Positions 7,971 through 17,869 of a DNA stretch of 45,042 nt are shown in pieces. This stretch comes from Muribaculaceae bacterium. Lineage in GTDB: Bacteria; Bacteroidota; Bacteroidia; Bacteroidales; Muribaculaceae. The notes beneath the pieces were generated by a model that was not told the DNA's origin, did not search any database, and was given only the letters and a program-made list of their open reading frames with translations. The stretch spans positions 1 through 45,042 of the forward strand of contig JAFLTR010000016.1 in the NCBI GenBank assembly GCA_022509205.1. The letters are read 5' to 3'. The position numbers were made by a program, and so were the translations under genes. Position 1 is the first letter of the stretch, and every line of letters begins with the position of its first letter.

Positions 7971-9429
7971 GCCTTGGGGAAATTCCGCGCTGAAGCAGAA
8001 GACAGCGGGCACCCTGAAATGGAACACCCTTGACAGGGTGGCTTCTCAAGTGCTATATGGGGTTGTCGGGATAGTTCTGGCTAATGTGGTGAGTCAGGAA
8101 GATTTCGGTCTGGTGGGAGCTTTGCTCGTTTTTCAGGCTTTTGCCATCATATTTGCCGACAGTGGTTTCGGAGCTGCACTCCTGCGCCAGAAACATTCAA
8201 GCGAGGAGGATTATTCCACAGTGTTCTGGTTCAATCTTATTGTCAGTGTGGCGATTTATTTCATTTTATGGTTTTGCGCCCCCCTTATAGCGGATATTTT
8301 TCAGAAAGACAGAAGATTGATACCGCTCTCGAAGGTGATGTTTCTCACTTTCGTACTCAATGCATTGGCGATAGTTCAGACCAATCGTCTGATGAAGCGT
8401 ATGGATGTGAAGATGATTGCGGTGTCTAACCTGATAGGGCAGGTGGCCGGAGGAGGTTTAGGAATTGGCCTGGCCTTAGGTGGCTTCGGCGCATGGGCCC
8501 TGGTGTGGCAGTCAGTGTGTCTTGCCGGTGTAAAGACCGGAATTTTGTGGGCCACCGGAGGATGGTTGCCCAAGACCTGGATCCGGCGCGAATCTTTCCG
8601 GAAAATTTGGCGTATAGGCCTTAGCGTCTTCTCCTCATCGATGCTCAACACCTTGTTTCAGACGGCTTATTCCTTTGTGATTGGTGCGTTCTATTCCCTG
8701 AGGTCTTTGGGTGTCTACACTCAGGCCGACAAATGGAGCAAGATGGGAAGTGCCTCCCTGTCGCAGATCTTTACATCCAGTTTCGTGCCACTCCTGGCTA
8801 AGGTGCAAGACAATCCTGATGATTTCAAAAGATACATGAAGAGAATCAACCGCTTCACCGCATTTATTACTTTCCCGATTCTTGCAGGATTGGCGGTGGT
8901 GGGCGAACCTCTTTTCCACACTCTTTTCGGTAATAAATGGGATAGTGCCATCCCTCTTTTCCAGATTCTATGTGTCAGGGGGATTCTGGTGGTGATGGTA
9001 TCGCTCTTCGGGAATTATATGCTTGCCCTGGGCTACGGGAAGAGGCTTTTCAGCATAGAGGCTATAAAAGACGGAGCTATAGCGGTTGCTATCCTCTCCA
9101 CCGTATGGTTTGATTCTGTGGAACTTCTGGTGTGGGGTCAGCTCTGGGCTTCGATAGCCACTTTTGGTGTTGTGGCCGCCATGGTAGTGAAAGCCACAGG
9201 CTATTCTCTCAGCTCCATGATTAATGATTTTCTAAGTTTTGCCGGCATAACTCTCTTGATGTGTGTGGGTTGCTGGCTGTTAGCTAAGATTGAGCTGGCT
9301 CCGGTTGTAACCCTCCTGTTGCAAATAGTCGGAGGGGGGATATTGTTTATTGTGTTTATGAAACTTAACCGGTCTCCGGAATTGAGTGAGGCTATGGTTT
9401 TCCTGCTTAAGAGGAAAATCAAGGTTTGA
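7963..9429 (+). CDS. Polysaccharide flippase (Wzx/WzxC-type, MOP superfamily)
   Basis: This 488-residue polytopic membrane protein has about 12-14 hydrophobic segments. The N-terminal pattern LKWNTLDRVASQVLYGVVG and the loop SQEDFGLVGALLVFQAF, followed by DSGFGAALLRQK, are typical of the lipopolysaccharide-biosynthesis branch (Polysacc_synt_3, WzxC). These proteins flip undecaprenyl-linked oligosaccharides across the inner membrane. No glycosyltransferases are adjacent, so the substrate is unknown and it may serve a polysaccharide locus elsewhere. The start codon lies within the end of the head-GIN gene (8-base overlap), which implies coupled translation. Confidence 0.88.
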   Translation: MTEPWGNSALKQKTAGTLKWNTLDRVASQVLYGVVGIVLANVVSQEDFGLVGALLVFQAFAIIFADSGFGAALLRQKHSSEEDYSTVFWFNLIVSVAIYFILWFCAPLIADIFQKDRRLIPLSKVMFLTFVLNALAIVQTNRLMKRMDVKMIAVSNLIGQVAGGGLGIGLALGGFGAWALVWQSVCLAGVKTGILWATGGWLPKTWIRRESFRKIWRIGLSVFSSSMLNTLFQTAYSFVIGAFYSLRSLGVYTQADKWSKMGSASLSQIFTSSFVPLLAKVQDNPDDFKRYMKRINRFTAFITFPILAGLAVVGEPLFHTLFGNKWDSAIPLFQILCVRGILVVMVSLFGNYMLALGYGKRLFSIEAIKDGAIAVAILSTVWFDSVELLVWGQLWASIATFGVVAAMVVKATGYSLSSMINDFLSFAGITLLMCVGCWLLAKIELAPVVTLLLQIVGGGILFIVFMKLNRSPELSEAMVFLLKRKIKV

Positions 9430-9488
9430 TAGACATTTCCCGGTATCCGAAACGCCCTCGATTAATGGAAGATGGTTAGATACAATAT

Positions 9489-9519
9489 TTTGTCGGGAAT
9501 TGTTTATTGCTTAACTTTG
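9489..9519 (+). promoter_or_regulatory. Complete Bacteroidetes promoter (-33 and -7)
   Basis: TTTG at 9489-9492 and TAACTTTG at 9512-9519 are separated by 19 bases, the expected spacing for the primary Bacteroidetes sigma factor. The start of the small conserved gene at 9548 follows 28 bases after the -7 box. The same transcript probably includes purC. Confidence 0.7.
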
Positions 9520-9547
9520 CACTGATGTTAAAAGTCAATCTACCATT

Positions 9548-9817
9548 ATGAATACAAAAGAATTCACCCGGCGACTCAGGGAAATAGTAGAGGAATATAT
9601 CGATGCGGAATCGAGCTATAGCGATGATGTGCAGCTTGAGATCAACACGACCGACTGGAGCATGGATATAGCAGATCCGGAGAACGATCTTCCCAATTGC
9701 GACTATTATCCTATATTAGATCTTGTGAAGATGAGCGTTGAAGAGCCCGGCAGGTGGCTCCCGGATGAATCGGCGATTGAAAGTATCGCCACAGAATATG
9801 TTTTCACTGACGACTGA
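9548..9817 (+). CDS. Small acidic conserved protein of unknown function
   Basis: This is an 89-residue, strongly acidic, soluble protein with no signal peptide. It opens with a helical segment (TKEFTRRLREIVEEYIDAE). Asp/Glu-rich loops follow, then a second likely helix near YYPILDLVKMSVEEPG. I do not recognise a named domain. It is probably a real gene, because it has a good promoter, normal codon use and an in-line position 12 bases before purC. Linkage to purC suggests co-expression, but no function can be assigned. Confidence 0.7.
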   Translation: MNTKEFTRRLREIVEEYIDAESSYSDDVQLEINTTDWSMDIADPENDLPNCDYYPILDLVKMSVEEPGRWLPDESAIESIATEYVFTDD

Positions 9818-9829
9818 AGAATCAATATT

Positions 9830-10786
9830 ATGGCGACACTAACAAAAACTGACTTCCACTTTCCGGGACAGACAGGCGTCTACCATGGGAAAGTGCGTGA
9901 TGTGTATACAATCGATAATGATCTGATGGTGATGGTGGCCACCAACAGGATTTCCGCCTTCGACGTGATATTGCCCGAAGGAATTCCTTATAAGGGCCAG
10001 GTGTTGAATCAGATAGCGGCATATTTTCTAGATGCTTCGGCAGATATCGTACCTAACTGGAAGATGGCTGTTCCCGACCCGATGGCAACCGTGGGACTGA
10101 AAGCCGAGGGAGTGCCTGTGGAGATGATTATCCGCGGTTATCTCACCGGCAGCGCATGGCGTGAATATAAAGCCGGAGCCAGAGAGATCTGCGGTGTCAA
10201 ATTGCCGGAAGGTATGAAGGAGAATCAGAAATTCCCTGAACCGATTATCACTCCCACCACTAAGGCAGCCGAGGGTCATGACGAGAATATCTCCCGGGAG
10301 GAGATTATCCGTCAGGGTCTTGTCTCTGAAGAGCATTACAAGGTGATGGAGGATTACACTCGCAAGCTTTTTGAATTAGGCACACGGATGGCCCATGAAA
10401 AAGGTTTGTTGCTTGTCGACACCAAATATGAGTTCGGCCTACGCGACGGAAAGGTAATCCTTATAGATGAAATCCACACGCCAGACTCATCCCGCTATTT
10501 CTATGAAGAGGGTTACCGGGAGAGATTCGAGAAAGGGGAGCAGCAAAGGCAATTGAGCAAGGAATTTGTGCGCCAGTGGCTTATCGAGAATGGATTTATG
10601 GGACAAGCCGGTCAGAAGGTGCCTGAAATGACTCCTGAATTTATTGAAAGTGTATCTCAACGATATATAGAGCTATACGAGCATATCACAGGGAAAAAAT
10701 TCCACAAGGCCGACGAGGCTGATTTGGCCGATCGTATCAAGACCAATGTCGAGGCTTCCCTGATATCCTTACGGAAGGATTTCTGA
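9830..10786 (+). CDS. purC: SAICAR synthetase, purine biosynthesis
   Basis: This 318-residue phosphoribosylaminoimidazole-succinocarboxamide synthase joins CAIR and aspartate using ATP in de novo purine synthesis. Recognisable segments are GKVRDVYTI, then [20 protein letters not shown], then [17 protein letters not shown], then [13 protein letters not shown] and [14 protein letters not shown]. The last two are strongly conserved PurC signatures for nucleotide and substrate binding. The longer form (over 300 residues) resembles yeast Ade1-type enzymes rather than the roughly 240-residue E. coli protein, which is usual in Bacteroidetes. It converges with the fucosidase gene, the two stop codons being 6 bases apart. 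Confidence 0.97.
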   Translation: MATLTKTDFHFPGQTGVYHGKVRDVYTIDNDLMVMVATNRISAFDVILPEGIPYKGQVLNQIAAYFLDASADIVPNWKMAVPDPMATVGLKAEGVPVEMIIRGYLTGSAWREYKAGAREICGVKLPEGMKENQKFPEPIITPTTKAAEGHDENISREEIIRQGLVSEEHYKVMEDYTRKLFELGTRMAHEKGLLLVDTKYEFGLRDGKVILIDEIHTPDSSRYFYEEGYRERFEKGEQQRQLSKEFVRQWLIENGFMGQAGQKVPEMTPEFIESVSQRYIELYEHITGKKFHKADEADLADRIKTNVEASLISLRKDF

Positions 10787-10792
10787 AAATTC

Positions 10793-13225
10793 CTATAAAC
10801 TTTTTTCGGCCACGAGGATCACGATCTCTCCCGGAGAGGTCGTGATGTCGTATTCGTAATAGTGTGGAAGTTCGGTTTCCCGTAAAGCCGAAGAAGCGGA
10901 ATTACTGATTACCGGCGGCTTTATTTTAGGATTCCGGAAAAATTGATTCGGGTTGTCTCCCCAGGCAACCATAATCTTTTCTCCCTTGAGGGGAACTACG
11001 CTTCTGACCCTCAGATTGCCTCCTAAAAGGGATTTTATCACGGTTTTATTTAATCTGTTGTCGGCCCAGTCTGCGGCCACTTCAAAACCTCCTCTTGCTT
11101 TCAAACCTGAAAAGGAACCTTTGTCCCAGGAAGAGGGTAGAGCGGGAAGAAGATGCAGGGCTCCGTCGTGGCTTTGAAGCAACATTTCAGCAATTCCGGC
11201 GGTGTATCCGAAATTCCCGTCAATCTGGAAGGGAGGATGGGCGTCAAACAGGTTGGGGTAGAGTTTATCCTTAAAGAGGTTGTTGATAATGATCTGGGCA
11301 TGGTCTCCGTCTAAGAGCCGGCTCCATAAATTTAGTTTCCAGCCTATCGACCATCCTGTGGCTTCGTCACCTCTTTGTATAAGAGAAGTCCTGATGGCGT
11401 CAAACAGCTCGGGAGAAGCCGAGGGTGTGATTTGTGAAGTGGGATATAGACCATAGGCATGGGAGATATGACGATGCCGGTCGTTGGGATTGTCGAGATC
11501 ATCTATCCATTCCTGCAGTTGTCCATATTTACCTATCTGCATTGGAGGAAGGCTGTCGATCCGGTTAAGGAGTCTTACACGAAAATCAGAATCTTTATCC
11601 AATATTTCAGCTGCCTGACAGGTTTGGGCTAAAATATCAAAAATAATCTGATTATCCATTGTGCATCCGGCCACGACAGAAGCCTTTCCATCGGGATCAT
11701 CCTTAACGCCGGGGCCATGTTCAGGCGACACCGACGGACTCATCACCATCCATCCCTTGCCGGGATATTCCACCATTGCGTCAAGGAAGAATTCTGATGC
11801 TCCTTTCATTATCGGATAGACCCTCTTGAGAAACTCTTTATCCCCGCTATAAAGATAATGCTGCCAGAGATGGGTGGATAACCAGGCACCTCCATTAGGC
11901 CACATGCCCCAATATGCACCGTCGACCGGGCCTGTGGCACGCCATAAATCCGTGTTGTGATGCAGCACCCATCCGTTGGCTCCATACATATCCTGTGCCG
12001 CTTTGCGACCTGTAGAGGATAAATCTTCAAGCATCATGAATAAAGGTTCATGACATTCGCTGAGGTTGGTAGTTTCAGCGGGCCAGTAATTCATTTCCGT
12101 ATTGATGTTGACAGTGTATTTGCTGTCCCAGGGAGCAAATTTCTTATCGTTCCATATCCCTTGCAGATTTGCAGGCTGACCTCCCGGTTGAGAAGATGAA
12201 ATTAATAGATACCTCCCGTATTGAAACAACAATGCCATCAACCCTTTATCATCTGCCGTAAGGAAATTTTGCAGTCTTACATCCGTTGGCAAATCCTCAA
12301 AATCGGTGGAGCCTAAATCAAGGTTTACTCTGTCAAACTGTTCTTTATATTTGTCGATGTGGCTTTGCCTAAGAGTATCATAGGAATAATTCCCGGCTTT
12401 TTTCAATGCTGACAGAGACTTTTCATCGGGATTTCCGCTTACGTCTTGGTAGTTTTCAAAGTTGGTGGCAGATGCTATGCGGATTTCCACCTCATCTGCA
12501 TTCGATATTTCAAGAAAGTTGCCATTTTCTTTTATTTCCCCTCCGACCGGGTTGAAATGAAACAGTGTCACATCCTTCAATACGCCGGCCACCCCTTCGT
12601 GGTCATATCCGGCCACCGTTAATTTTATGGTGTTGTTGTCGATAATATCCGAACTATAAGCAAGAGGTGAATCCACTCCGGCAGTAAAAGAAATTGCTCC
12701 GGGTGAGTCGGCCCACAATTTTATCACTATTATGTCATCGTTAAGGGAGGCAAACATTTCGCGATGATAATTTATGCCCTCAAATTCATAATCCACTGTG
12801 GTAATCGCTTCCGATATGTCAAGTCTCCTCTTATAATTTTGGTAGTCTTGATGATTAAATTCAAGATTAAGATAACCCACGGGCAGGTAAGGCATTCCAT
12901 GTTTGCCGGAGAAATAGACTGTATTGCAAAGGTCTTGGGCTTCTTTATTTTTCCCCTCAAAAATAAGATTTCTGATTTTTTCGAGATATTGCCTGCTTTC
13001 TTCATTAATATTGTTATAAGGCCCTCCTGCCCAGAAAGTCTCTTCGTTTAGTTGGATTATCTCTTTATCCGGCCCACCGAATATCATAGCGCCGAGATGT
13101 GAGTTTCCTATGGGTAGAGCTTCCACCCATTCCTTAGCGGGATTTTCATACCATAAAGACAAATTCTCCCGGGCAAAAAGATTTATACAAGAAAGTAGCG
13201 CAAGCAGAAAAAATCTATATCTCAT
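10793..13225 (-). CDS. Glycoside hydrolase family 95 alpha-L-fucosidase
   Basis: This is an 810-residue exported enzyme with a signal peptide at the start chosen ([18 protein letters not shown]). An upstream in-frame start would bury that signal. GH95 features are the N-terminal [22 protein letters not shown], the central [24 protein letters not shown], and [14 protein letters not shown] near the C-terminus. The central motif holds conserved asparagines, and the last probably contains the catalytic base aspartate. GH95 enzymes remove alpha-1,2-linked L-fucose, and some act on alpha-L-galactose, by an inverting mechanism. The likely location is the periplasm or cell surface. Likely substrates are mucin or plant glycans, but no SusC/SusD genes are adjacent. 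The SDR gene lies upstream on the same strand. Confidence 0.93.
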   Translation of the reverse strand: MRYRFFLLALLSCINLFARENLSLWYENPAKEWVEALPIGNSHLGAMIFGGPDKEIIQLNEETFWAGGPYNNINEESRQYLEKIRNLIFEGKNKEAQDLCNTVYFSGKHGMPYLPVGYLNLEFNHQDYQNYKRRLDISEAITTVDYEFEGINYHREMFASLNDDIIVIKLWADSPGAISFTAGVDSPLAYSSDIIDNNTIKLTVAGYDHEGVAGVLKDVTLFHFNPVGGEIKENGNFLEISNADEVEIRIASATNFENYQDVSGNPDEKSLSALKKAGNYSYDTLRQSHIDKYKEQFDRVNLDLGSTDFEDLPTDVRLQNFLTADDKGLMALLFQYGRYLLISSSQPGGQPANLQGIWNDKKFAPWDSKYTVNINTEMNYWPAETTNLSECHEPLFMMLEDLSSTGRKAAQDMYGANGWVLHHNTDLWRATGPVDGAYWGMWPNGGAWLSTHLWQHYLYSGDKEFLKRVYPIMKGASEFFLDAMVEYPGKGWMVMSPSVSPEHGPGVKDDPDGKASVVAGCTMDNQIIFDILAQTCQAAEILDKDSDFRVRLLNRIDSLPPMQIGKYGQLQEWIDDLDNPNDRHRHISHAYGLYPTSQITPSASPELFDAIRTSLIQRGDEATGWSIGWKLNLWSRLLDGDHAQIIINNLFKDKLYPNLFDAHPPFQIDGNFGYTAGIAEMLLQSHDGALHLLPALPSSWDKGSFSGLKARGGFEVAADWADNRLNKTVIKSLLGGNLRVRSVVPLKGEKIMVAWGDNPNQFFRNPKIKPPVISNSASSALRETELPHYYEYDITTSPGEIVILVAEKSL

Positions 13226-13367
13226 GTGTAATGATTTGGAATACAAATAATGACGTAAAGTTACAAAGAAAGTGACAATCTTTTCAATTGCCACGTTCAA
13301 ATATTCACTGAGAGCCCTTAATCAAAATAGCGAACGGCTCTAAAATTATTTACTTGAGCAGGAGCCC

Positions 13368-14129
13368 TTATACAGCTGTATAGCCTCCGTCAACAGGAAT
13401 AATTGCGCCTGTGACGTATGAAGCCTCATCGCTTGCCAGGAAAATAGCAGCAGCATTCAATTCTCCCTCTCGCCCATATCTTCCAAGGGGCACAGTTCTT
13501 TTCATATATTCCTGAAAGAATTCAGTTTCAAGTGTATCAATAGTTAATTCAGTGGCAAAATATCCGGGGCAGATGGCATTGCACGTGATATTATATTTCG
13601 CAAGCTCGGCAGACATTGCCCTGGTCATATTCACAACACCTCCCTTGGTGGCATGATATGCCACAACATCCATAGCAGTGTTCCCGACCAGACCATACAT
13701 GGAAGCAATGTTAATGATCCTGCCGTAATTATGCTTCTTCATGATGTTGCCGAAGGCTCTTGAAACTTTGAATACGCTGGTGAAATCCGTATCCACGGTA
13801 AAGTCCCATTCCTCATCTGTGGTATCAAGCACTCCGGTGCCTTTGTTGGCTCCGGCACAGTTCACAAGTATATCCACTTTGCCGAATTCCTCTTCTACAA
13901 TTGCTGCAGCTCCGTTTACAGATTCGGTATCTGTCACATCGCATTTCACGGGGAAACATTTCACGCCGTATTTAAGACTTATTTCCTCAGCCAGGGCCTG
14001 AAGCTTTTCGACTCGTCGGGCTGTTATTACAACATCTGCTCCCTGTTGTGCAAATCCTTTTGCCATCTGTGATCCAAGGCCGCTGCTGGCACCTGAAACC
14101 ACTGCCACTCTTCCTTTTAAACTAAACAT
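13368..14129 (-). CDS. Short-chain dehydrogenase/reductase (gluconate 5-dehydrogenase-like)
   Basis: This 253-residue classical SDR has a GASSGLG dinucleotide-binding loop at 13-19, NCAG at 90-93, catalytic Ser143 and the Tyr158-x3-Lys162 pair in YHATK. The C-terminal IPVDGGYTAV is typical. It interconverts an alcohol and a ketone using NAD(P)H. Overall pattern suggests the gluconate/2-deoxygluconate dehydrogenase branch, but SDR substrate cannot be fixed from sequence. It lies upstream of the fucosidase on the same strand with a 142-base gap, so a role in sugar catabolism is plausible but inferred. A -7 box lies about 36 bases upstream. Confidence 0.87.
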   Translation of the reverse strand: MFSLKGRVAVVSGASSGLGSQMAKGFAQQGADVVITARRVEKLQALAEEISLKYGVKCFPVKCDVTDTESVNGAAAIVEEEFGKVDILVNCAGANKGTGVLDTTDEEWDFTVDTDFTSVFKVSRAFGNIMKKHNYGRIINIASMYGLVGNTAMDVVAYHATKGGVVNMTRAMSAELAKYNITCNAICPGYFATELTIDTLETEFFQEYMKRTVPLGRYGREGELNAAAIFLASDEASYVTGAIIPVDGGYTAV

Positions 14130-14165
14130 GGTTTTTAGATTTTATAAACGGTTACAAATAGACTA

Positions 14166-14173
14166 CAAAGATA
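14166..14173 (-). promoter_or_regulatory. -7 promoter element for the SDR gene
   Basis: Read on the minus strand this is TATCTTTG, matching TAnnTTTG, 36 bases before the SDR start codon. No matching -33 TTTG was found. Confidence 0.45.
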
Positions 14174-14388
14174 AAAACTACTTACTGAAAAAATAAAAAA
14201 TATCCCACTTTTTTCAAGTTTTTAAGCATTCAACATATATGATGATATATTTATTGACCGTAACAATGGCTTTTTTTCTTTCTACAAGATTTCCATACAA
14301 TGATTCTTAAATCTTCCATAATAGTAACACTTTATATGTTTTTAACGTCTAAAACGTTAAAATCCAAGACAAAGAATAAAAAAATGGT

Positions 14389-14396
14389 TATATTTG
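14389..14396 (+). promoter_or_regulatory. -7 promoter element for the CotH-like gene
   Basis: TATATTTG matches TAnnTTTG and lies 31 bases before the start codon at 14428. The rest of the 298-base divergent spacer (14130-14427) is AT-rich and shows no gene. Confidence 0.5.
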
Positions 14397-14427
14397 CAAG
14401 GAAGATTACTCATCACAATCTGACATA

Positions 14428-16437
14428 ATGAAATATATTTATAAGCTACGGGTCTTTATTATCATAATCTTTCAGGTCTTAGTCGGTGTGGGCTCATCTT
14501 TTGCAGCAAATACAGTGAGCACAAAAATCACCGTAAATTCATCTATAGAGGAGATTAGAGAAGAATTAAAAGGGATGAAAATTCCGGTCTTGTCATTTAC
14601 TTTTGAAGACGACCAATTTCCTTCCTACGACGTTATTGAACCTCCGGAAGGTTGTTGGGGTTTAAGTATTATTAATAATGAATATGTTAAAGGTTCCCTT
14701 GTCATGACTTTAGGCGAGGAAGAAATTTATAATAGCGGGGAATACGAAGATAAGGAATCGGGAGTTAGAGTAAAGTATAGAGGCAATACATCCACGGCTC
14801 AAGAATATATACTAAAAAAGAGTTTCAAAATTAAACTTTCAAAAAAAGCCGACCTCCTGCTGAGAGATGATAAAATTTATAAAGATAAAGATTGGATTCT
14901 TCTAAATGGGAGTAACGATATAAATTATGTCTTAGGGACTCAGATTGCCAGAACTTGTGGTATAGATTGGGAGCCACAGGGGAAGGCGGTATGTGTCATC
15001 ATGAATGACAAATATATGGGATATTATTATCTGGTAGAGGCTATCAAGGCTTCCGACTCCCGGGTCGCTATTCAAGATACAGGTTTTATAATAGAGAATG
15101 ATGCTTATTGGTGGAAGCCGGATGAATTGTATTTTAAAACTGACAACCTCCCGGATCCTGTAGGATGGACATTTAAAGAGCCGGACCCCGATGATATAGA
15201 TGAAGCTACTGTTGATAAGATAAAGGATATAGTACAGATTTTTGAAGATGCTTTATATAATTTTGAGGTTACAAATGATATCGAGGCCATGTATGATAAG
15301 GAAAGTTTCTCCGGATGGATATTGGCCCATGATATTTTAGGCACAATTGATGGTGGCGGGAGTAACATGTATGTAACAAAAGAAAGTATTAACCCTGACG
15401 CTCCGTTTGACACCAAAATAAAGATGGGTCCCTTGTGGGATTTCGATACCAGTTTTAGGAGTGATAAGGACTCCCATGCCAGTGTATTCACCGGTAATTA
15501 CTTTTGGATTAGACAGCTGCTTCTATATGACGATTTCTATGAAACAGTGATAAAAAAATATAATGAAGTAAAAGATATAATTATTGATGATATAAAACTT
15601 GAAGCTGAAAATTATTTAAACAATAATCAGGATGTATATAAAGCAAGACTTATTGACTATAGATTGAATTTATTGGGAAGGACATCTTTCTCCGATCCAA
15701 AGTCGGATTTTGAAATAAAAATAAAATGGTTAGAAGACAGATTTGTCACTTTAGATAGTCTGTATCAAAACATCCCGGTCACAAAGATAAGGATATATGC
15801 CCCGGCTTTAAAAATTGACACCGGTAAAGATATGCAGCTTGAGGCACACCTATATCCCTCAATCGCTACTATCAAAGATATAGAATGGAGTTCCTCTAAT
15901 CCTCAGGTTGTCGCTGTTTCGGAAAATGGATTTATAACAGGAGTGTCAGAAGGGAAGGCTCGTATCACGGCTACATGTGGCACCGTTTCTAACACTTGTG
16001 AAATTACGGTTGTGACTCCTGTAATTGATGCCGAGCAGATATTACTTAATATTGAAGCGACCGAGCTAAACGTAGGGGAAACCATTCAATTGGAAGCAAC
16101 AGTTCTGCCGGAAGAAACCACGGATAAAACTGTCATCTGGCAGTCGTCAGATGAAGAGGTGGTTACTGTATCTGATGAAGGACTCGTAACGGCGATTATG
16201 GAGGGATCAGCCACAATCACAGCGTATTGTGGAGGCGCCTACGGAGAATGTAAGATAAATGTAGTTGATCTGACGGCAATAGAGAGCCTGGCAGCTAATC
16301 CGGAATCCAGGATTTCTATTTATTCCATTGATGGCATAAAGATAAAGCAGGATTGCAAAGTGGAGGAACTAAAAGCTCTTGCCAAAGGCCTCTATATAAT
16401 AGTTTCAGGCAATAAACGGTTCAAGATATCTTTCTGA
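14428..16437 (+). CDS. Exported CotH-kinase-like protein with two Ig-like (Big2) domains
   Basis: This is a 669-residue protein with a signal peptide (ending near SSFAA). Residues about 90-440 resemble CotH-type atypical protein kinases. They include YRGNTS, KKSFKIKL, DWILLNGSNDINY, GYYYLVEAI and the acidic active-site element GPLWDFDTSF. Two bacterial Ig-like group 2 repeats follow (about 450-530 and 535-615), each with the WxSSxxxVxxVxxxGxxxxxxxGxAxIxA pattern. The C-terminal 50 residues (IYSIDGIKIK, KGLYIIVSGNKRFKISF) look like a T9SS type-A sorting domain. It is probably a surface or secreted protein. The gene reads AT-richer than its neighbours, which may mean acquisition. The kinase substrate is unknown. 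Confidence 0.82.
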   Translation: MKYIYKLRVFIIIIFQVLVGVGSSFAANTVSTKITVNSSIEEIREELKGMKIPVLSFTFEDDQFPSYDVIEPPEGCWGLSIINNEYVKGSLVMTLGEEEIYNSGEYEDKESGVRVKYRGNTSTAQEYILKKSFKIKLSKKADLLLRDDKIYKDKDWILLNGSNDINYVLGTQIARTCGIDWEPQGKAVCVIMNDKYMGYYYLVEAIKASDSRVAIQDTGFIIENDAYWWKPDELYFKTDNLPDPVGWTFKEPDPDDIDEATVDKIKDIVQIFEDALYNFEVTNDIEAMYDKESFSGWILAHDILGTIDGGGSNMYVTKESINPDAPFDTKIKMGPLWDFDTSFRSDKDSHASVFTGNYFWIRQLLLYDDFYETVIKKYNEVKDIIIDDIKLEAENYLNNNQDVYKARLIDYRLNLLGRTSFSDPKSDFEIKIKWLEDRFVTLDSLYQNIPVTKIRIYAPALKIDTGKDMQLEAHLYPSIATIKDIEWSSSNPQVVAVSENGFITGVSEGKARITATCGTVSNTCEITVVTPVIDAEQILLNIEATELNVGETIQLEATVLPEETTDKTVIWQSSDEEVVTVSDEGLVTAIMEGSATITAYCGGAYGECKINVVDLTAIESLAANPESRISIYSIDGIKIKQDCKVEELKALAKGLYIIVSGNKRFKISF

Positions 16438-16452
16438 AATTAGAAATTTCAG
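16434..16452. terminator. Symmetric hairpin spanning two convergent stop codons
   Basis: CTGAAAT (16434-16440) and ATTTCAG (16446-16452) form a 7-base stem with a 5-base loop. The stop codon of the CotH-like gene lies in the left arm and the end of the alcohol dehydrogenase gene in the right arm. It may serve as a short bidirectional terminator. The stem is short and AT-rich, so the call is tentative. Confidence 0.4.
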
Positions 16453-17624
16453 AGGGCATTCCGGTAAATGATGCGTGACACCTGCGACGTGATAGGACAA
16501 TAAGCTCCGAATGTCTCGCCTTTTGTCTGATGCACTTTCTCAACGAGTCTGTCGATGTCGGGGTGCTCGATGCCAAGTTGCGCGAAATTTACAGGCATAC
16601 CCAAGGATTTAAAAAAGCGTTCAAACTCCTCTTTTGCAACTTCGGCGCACTTTCTGTCGTCGTCCGGATTCTTATCCCAATCAAATACGTTTCTTGCCAG
16701 AGCTGCCAGCCGTTCCGGTTTTTGATCAATTATATACTTCATATAGGCAAGAAGAATCACTGAAAGACCGGCTCCGTGAGCCACCCCGTAAATAGCAGAA
16801 ATCTCATGTTCCAGACCGTGGCACCCCCAGTCTTCCGTCTTGCCACATCCGCAAATACCGTTGTGTGCAAGCGTGCCTGCCCACATGATGTTGGCACGCG
16901 CATCGTAGTTCCGAGGTTCTTTCATCACAATAGCGGCGTTGGAAATTATTGCTTTGATTAGGCCCTCACTTATTCTGTCGGAGACATCCGCTCCATGAGT
17001 GGGAGTGAAATATCTTTCCAGGATATGTGCAATCATGTCGACGATGCCGCAGGCAGTCTGGTATGGAGGCAGTCCGTAGGTCAATTCCGGATTCAGTAAT
17101 GCGAATTTTGGCCGCAACAGGAATTCCGTACGGATGGAGACTTTCCGGAGCTCATCTTCCTTTGTGATGACCGAATTTCCGGAACCTTCACTACCCGCGG
17201 CCGGAATTGTCAGCACCACACCTATCGGCACGGCAACTGTCGGCACTGCTTTGCCGGAAAAGAAATCCCAGAAATCTCCGTCGTAGACAGCTCCGGCGGC
17301 TATAGCCTTGGCAGTGTCAATGGCGGATCCCCCTCCCACAGCCAGAATACCGGTGATTTTTTCTTCCCGGCAAAGCCGGATTCCCTCTTTCACAGGTCCA
17401 TCTGTCGGGTTGGGCTTTATCCCTCCGAACTCATAAAATTTCACTCCGTTCTCCAGGAGACTTTTCTCTACTTCATCGAGCAACCCCGATTTTTTTGCGG
17501 AGTTCTGACCAAACACCAGCAGCACTCTGGTGCCTAAAATTTCAGCTGAAAGTGTGCCGGCATTTTTTTCTGCTCCTTTACCGAAAATATATCGCGTAGG
17601 TGTGAAAAATCTAAAGTCGTTCAT
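16449..17624 (-). CDS. Iron-type alcohol dehydrogenase (YqhD/BDH-like)
   Basis: This is a 391-residue group III alcohol dehydrogenase. It starts FFTPTRYIFGKGA, as YqhD/butanol-dehydrogenase types do, and has the nucleotide-binding GGGSAIDTAKA (97-107). The metal ligands are Asp196 and His200 (DMIAH), His269 and His283 (CHGLEHEISAIYGVAHGAG); the 14-residue spacing of the last two matches YqhD. It reduces aldehydes to alcohols with NADPH and is likely cytoplasmic, acting in aldehyde detoxification or fermentation. It is complete, and converges with the CotH-like gene. Upstream (17625-17869) I found no exact TAnnTTTG box, only an imperfect hairpin near 17679-17706. Confidence 0.92.
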   Translation of the reverse strand: MNDFRFFTPTRYIFGKGAEKNAGTLSAEILGTRVLLVFGQNSAKKSGLLDEVEKSLLENGVKFYEFGGIKPNPTDGPVKEGIRLCREEKITGILAVGGGSAIDTAKAIAAGAVYDGDFWDFFSGKAVPTVAVPIGVVLTIPAAGSEGSGNSVITKEDELRKVSIRTEFLLRPKFALLNPELTYGLPPYQTACGIVDMIAHILERYFTPTHGADVSDRISEGLIKAIISNAAIVMKEPRNYDARANIMWAGTLAHNGICGCGKTEDWGCHGLEHEISAIYGVAHGAGLSVILLAYMKYIIDQKPERLAALARNVFDWDKNPDDDRKCAEVAKEEFERFFKSLGMPVNFAQLGIEHPDIDRLVEKVHQTKGETFGAYCPITSQVSRIIYRNAL

Positions 17625-17869
17625 TTATTTATTATTCTGAGAATTAACTGTATGAAATTATTGAATCCGGATCTTCTTTGTGGTTGTTTTATTCCCGGAG
17701 ACCACAGTATGGTAGTATCTTAAGTTAGTCATAAAAATCAATGTAAAATTAAGAAAATATTATATGATTGTCGGCAAAATAGCCCGAAATTTAATATCAT
17801 CGGGATATCTTTCATAATAGTTTTTATCCTGCTTTGATAAACAGAAATCTGTAACTTGCGAAATTTGAA

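Noticed and set aside
13226..13300. Longer start for the GH95 fucosidase
   Set aside because: The extra 25 residues would bury a clear signal peptide starting [11 protein letters not shown].
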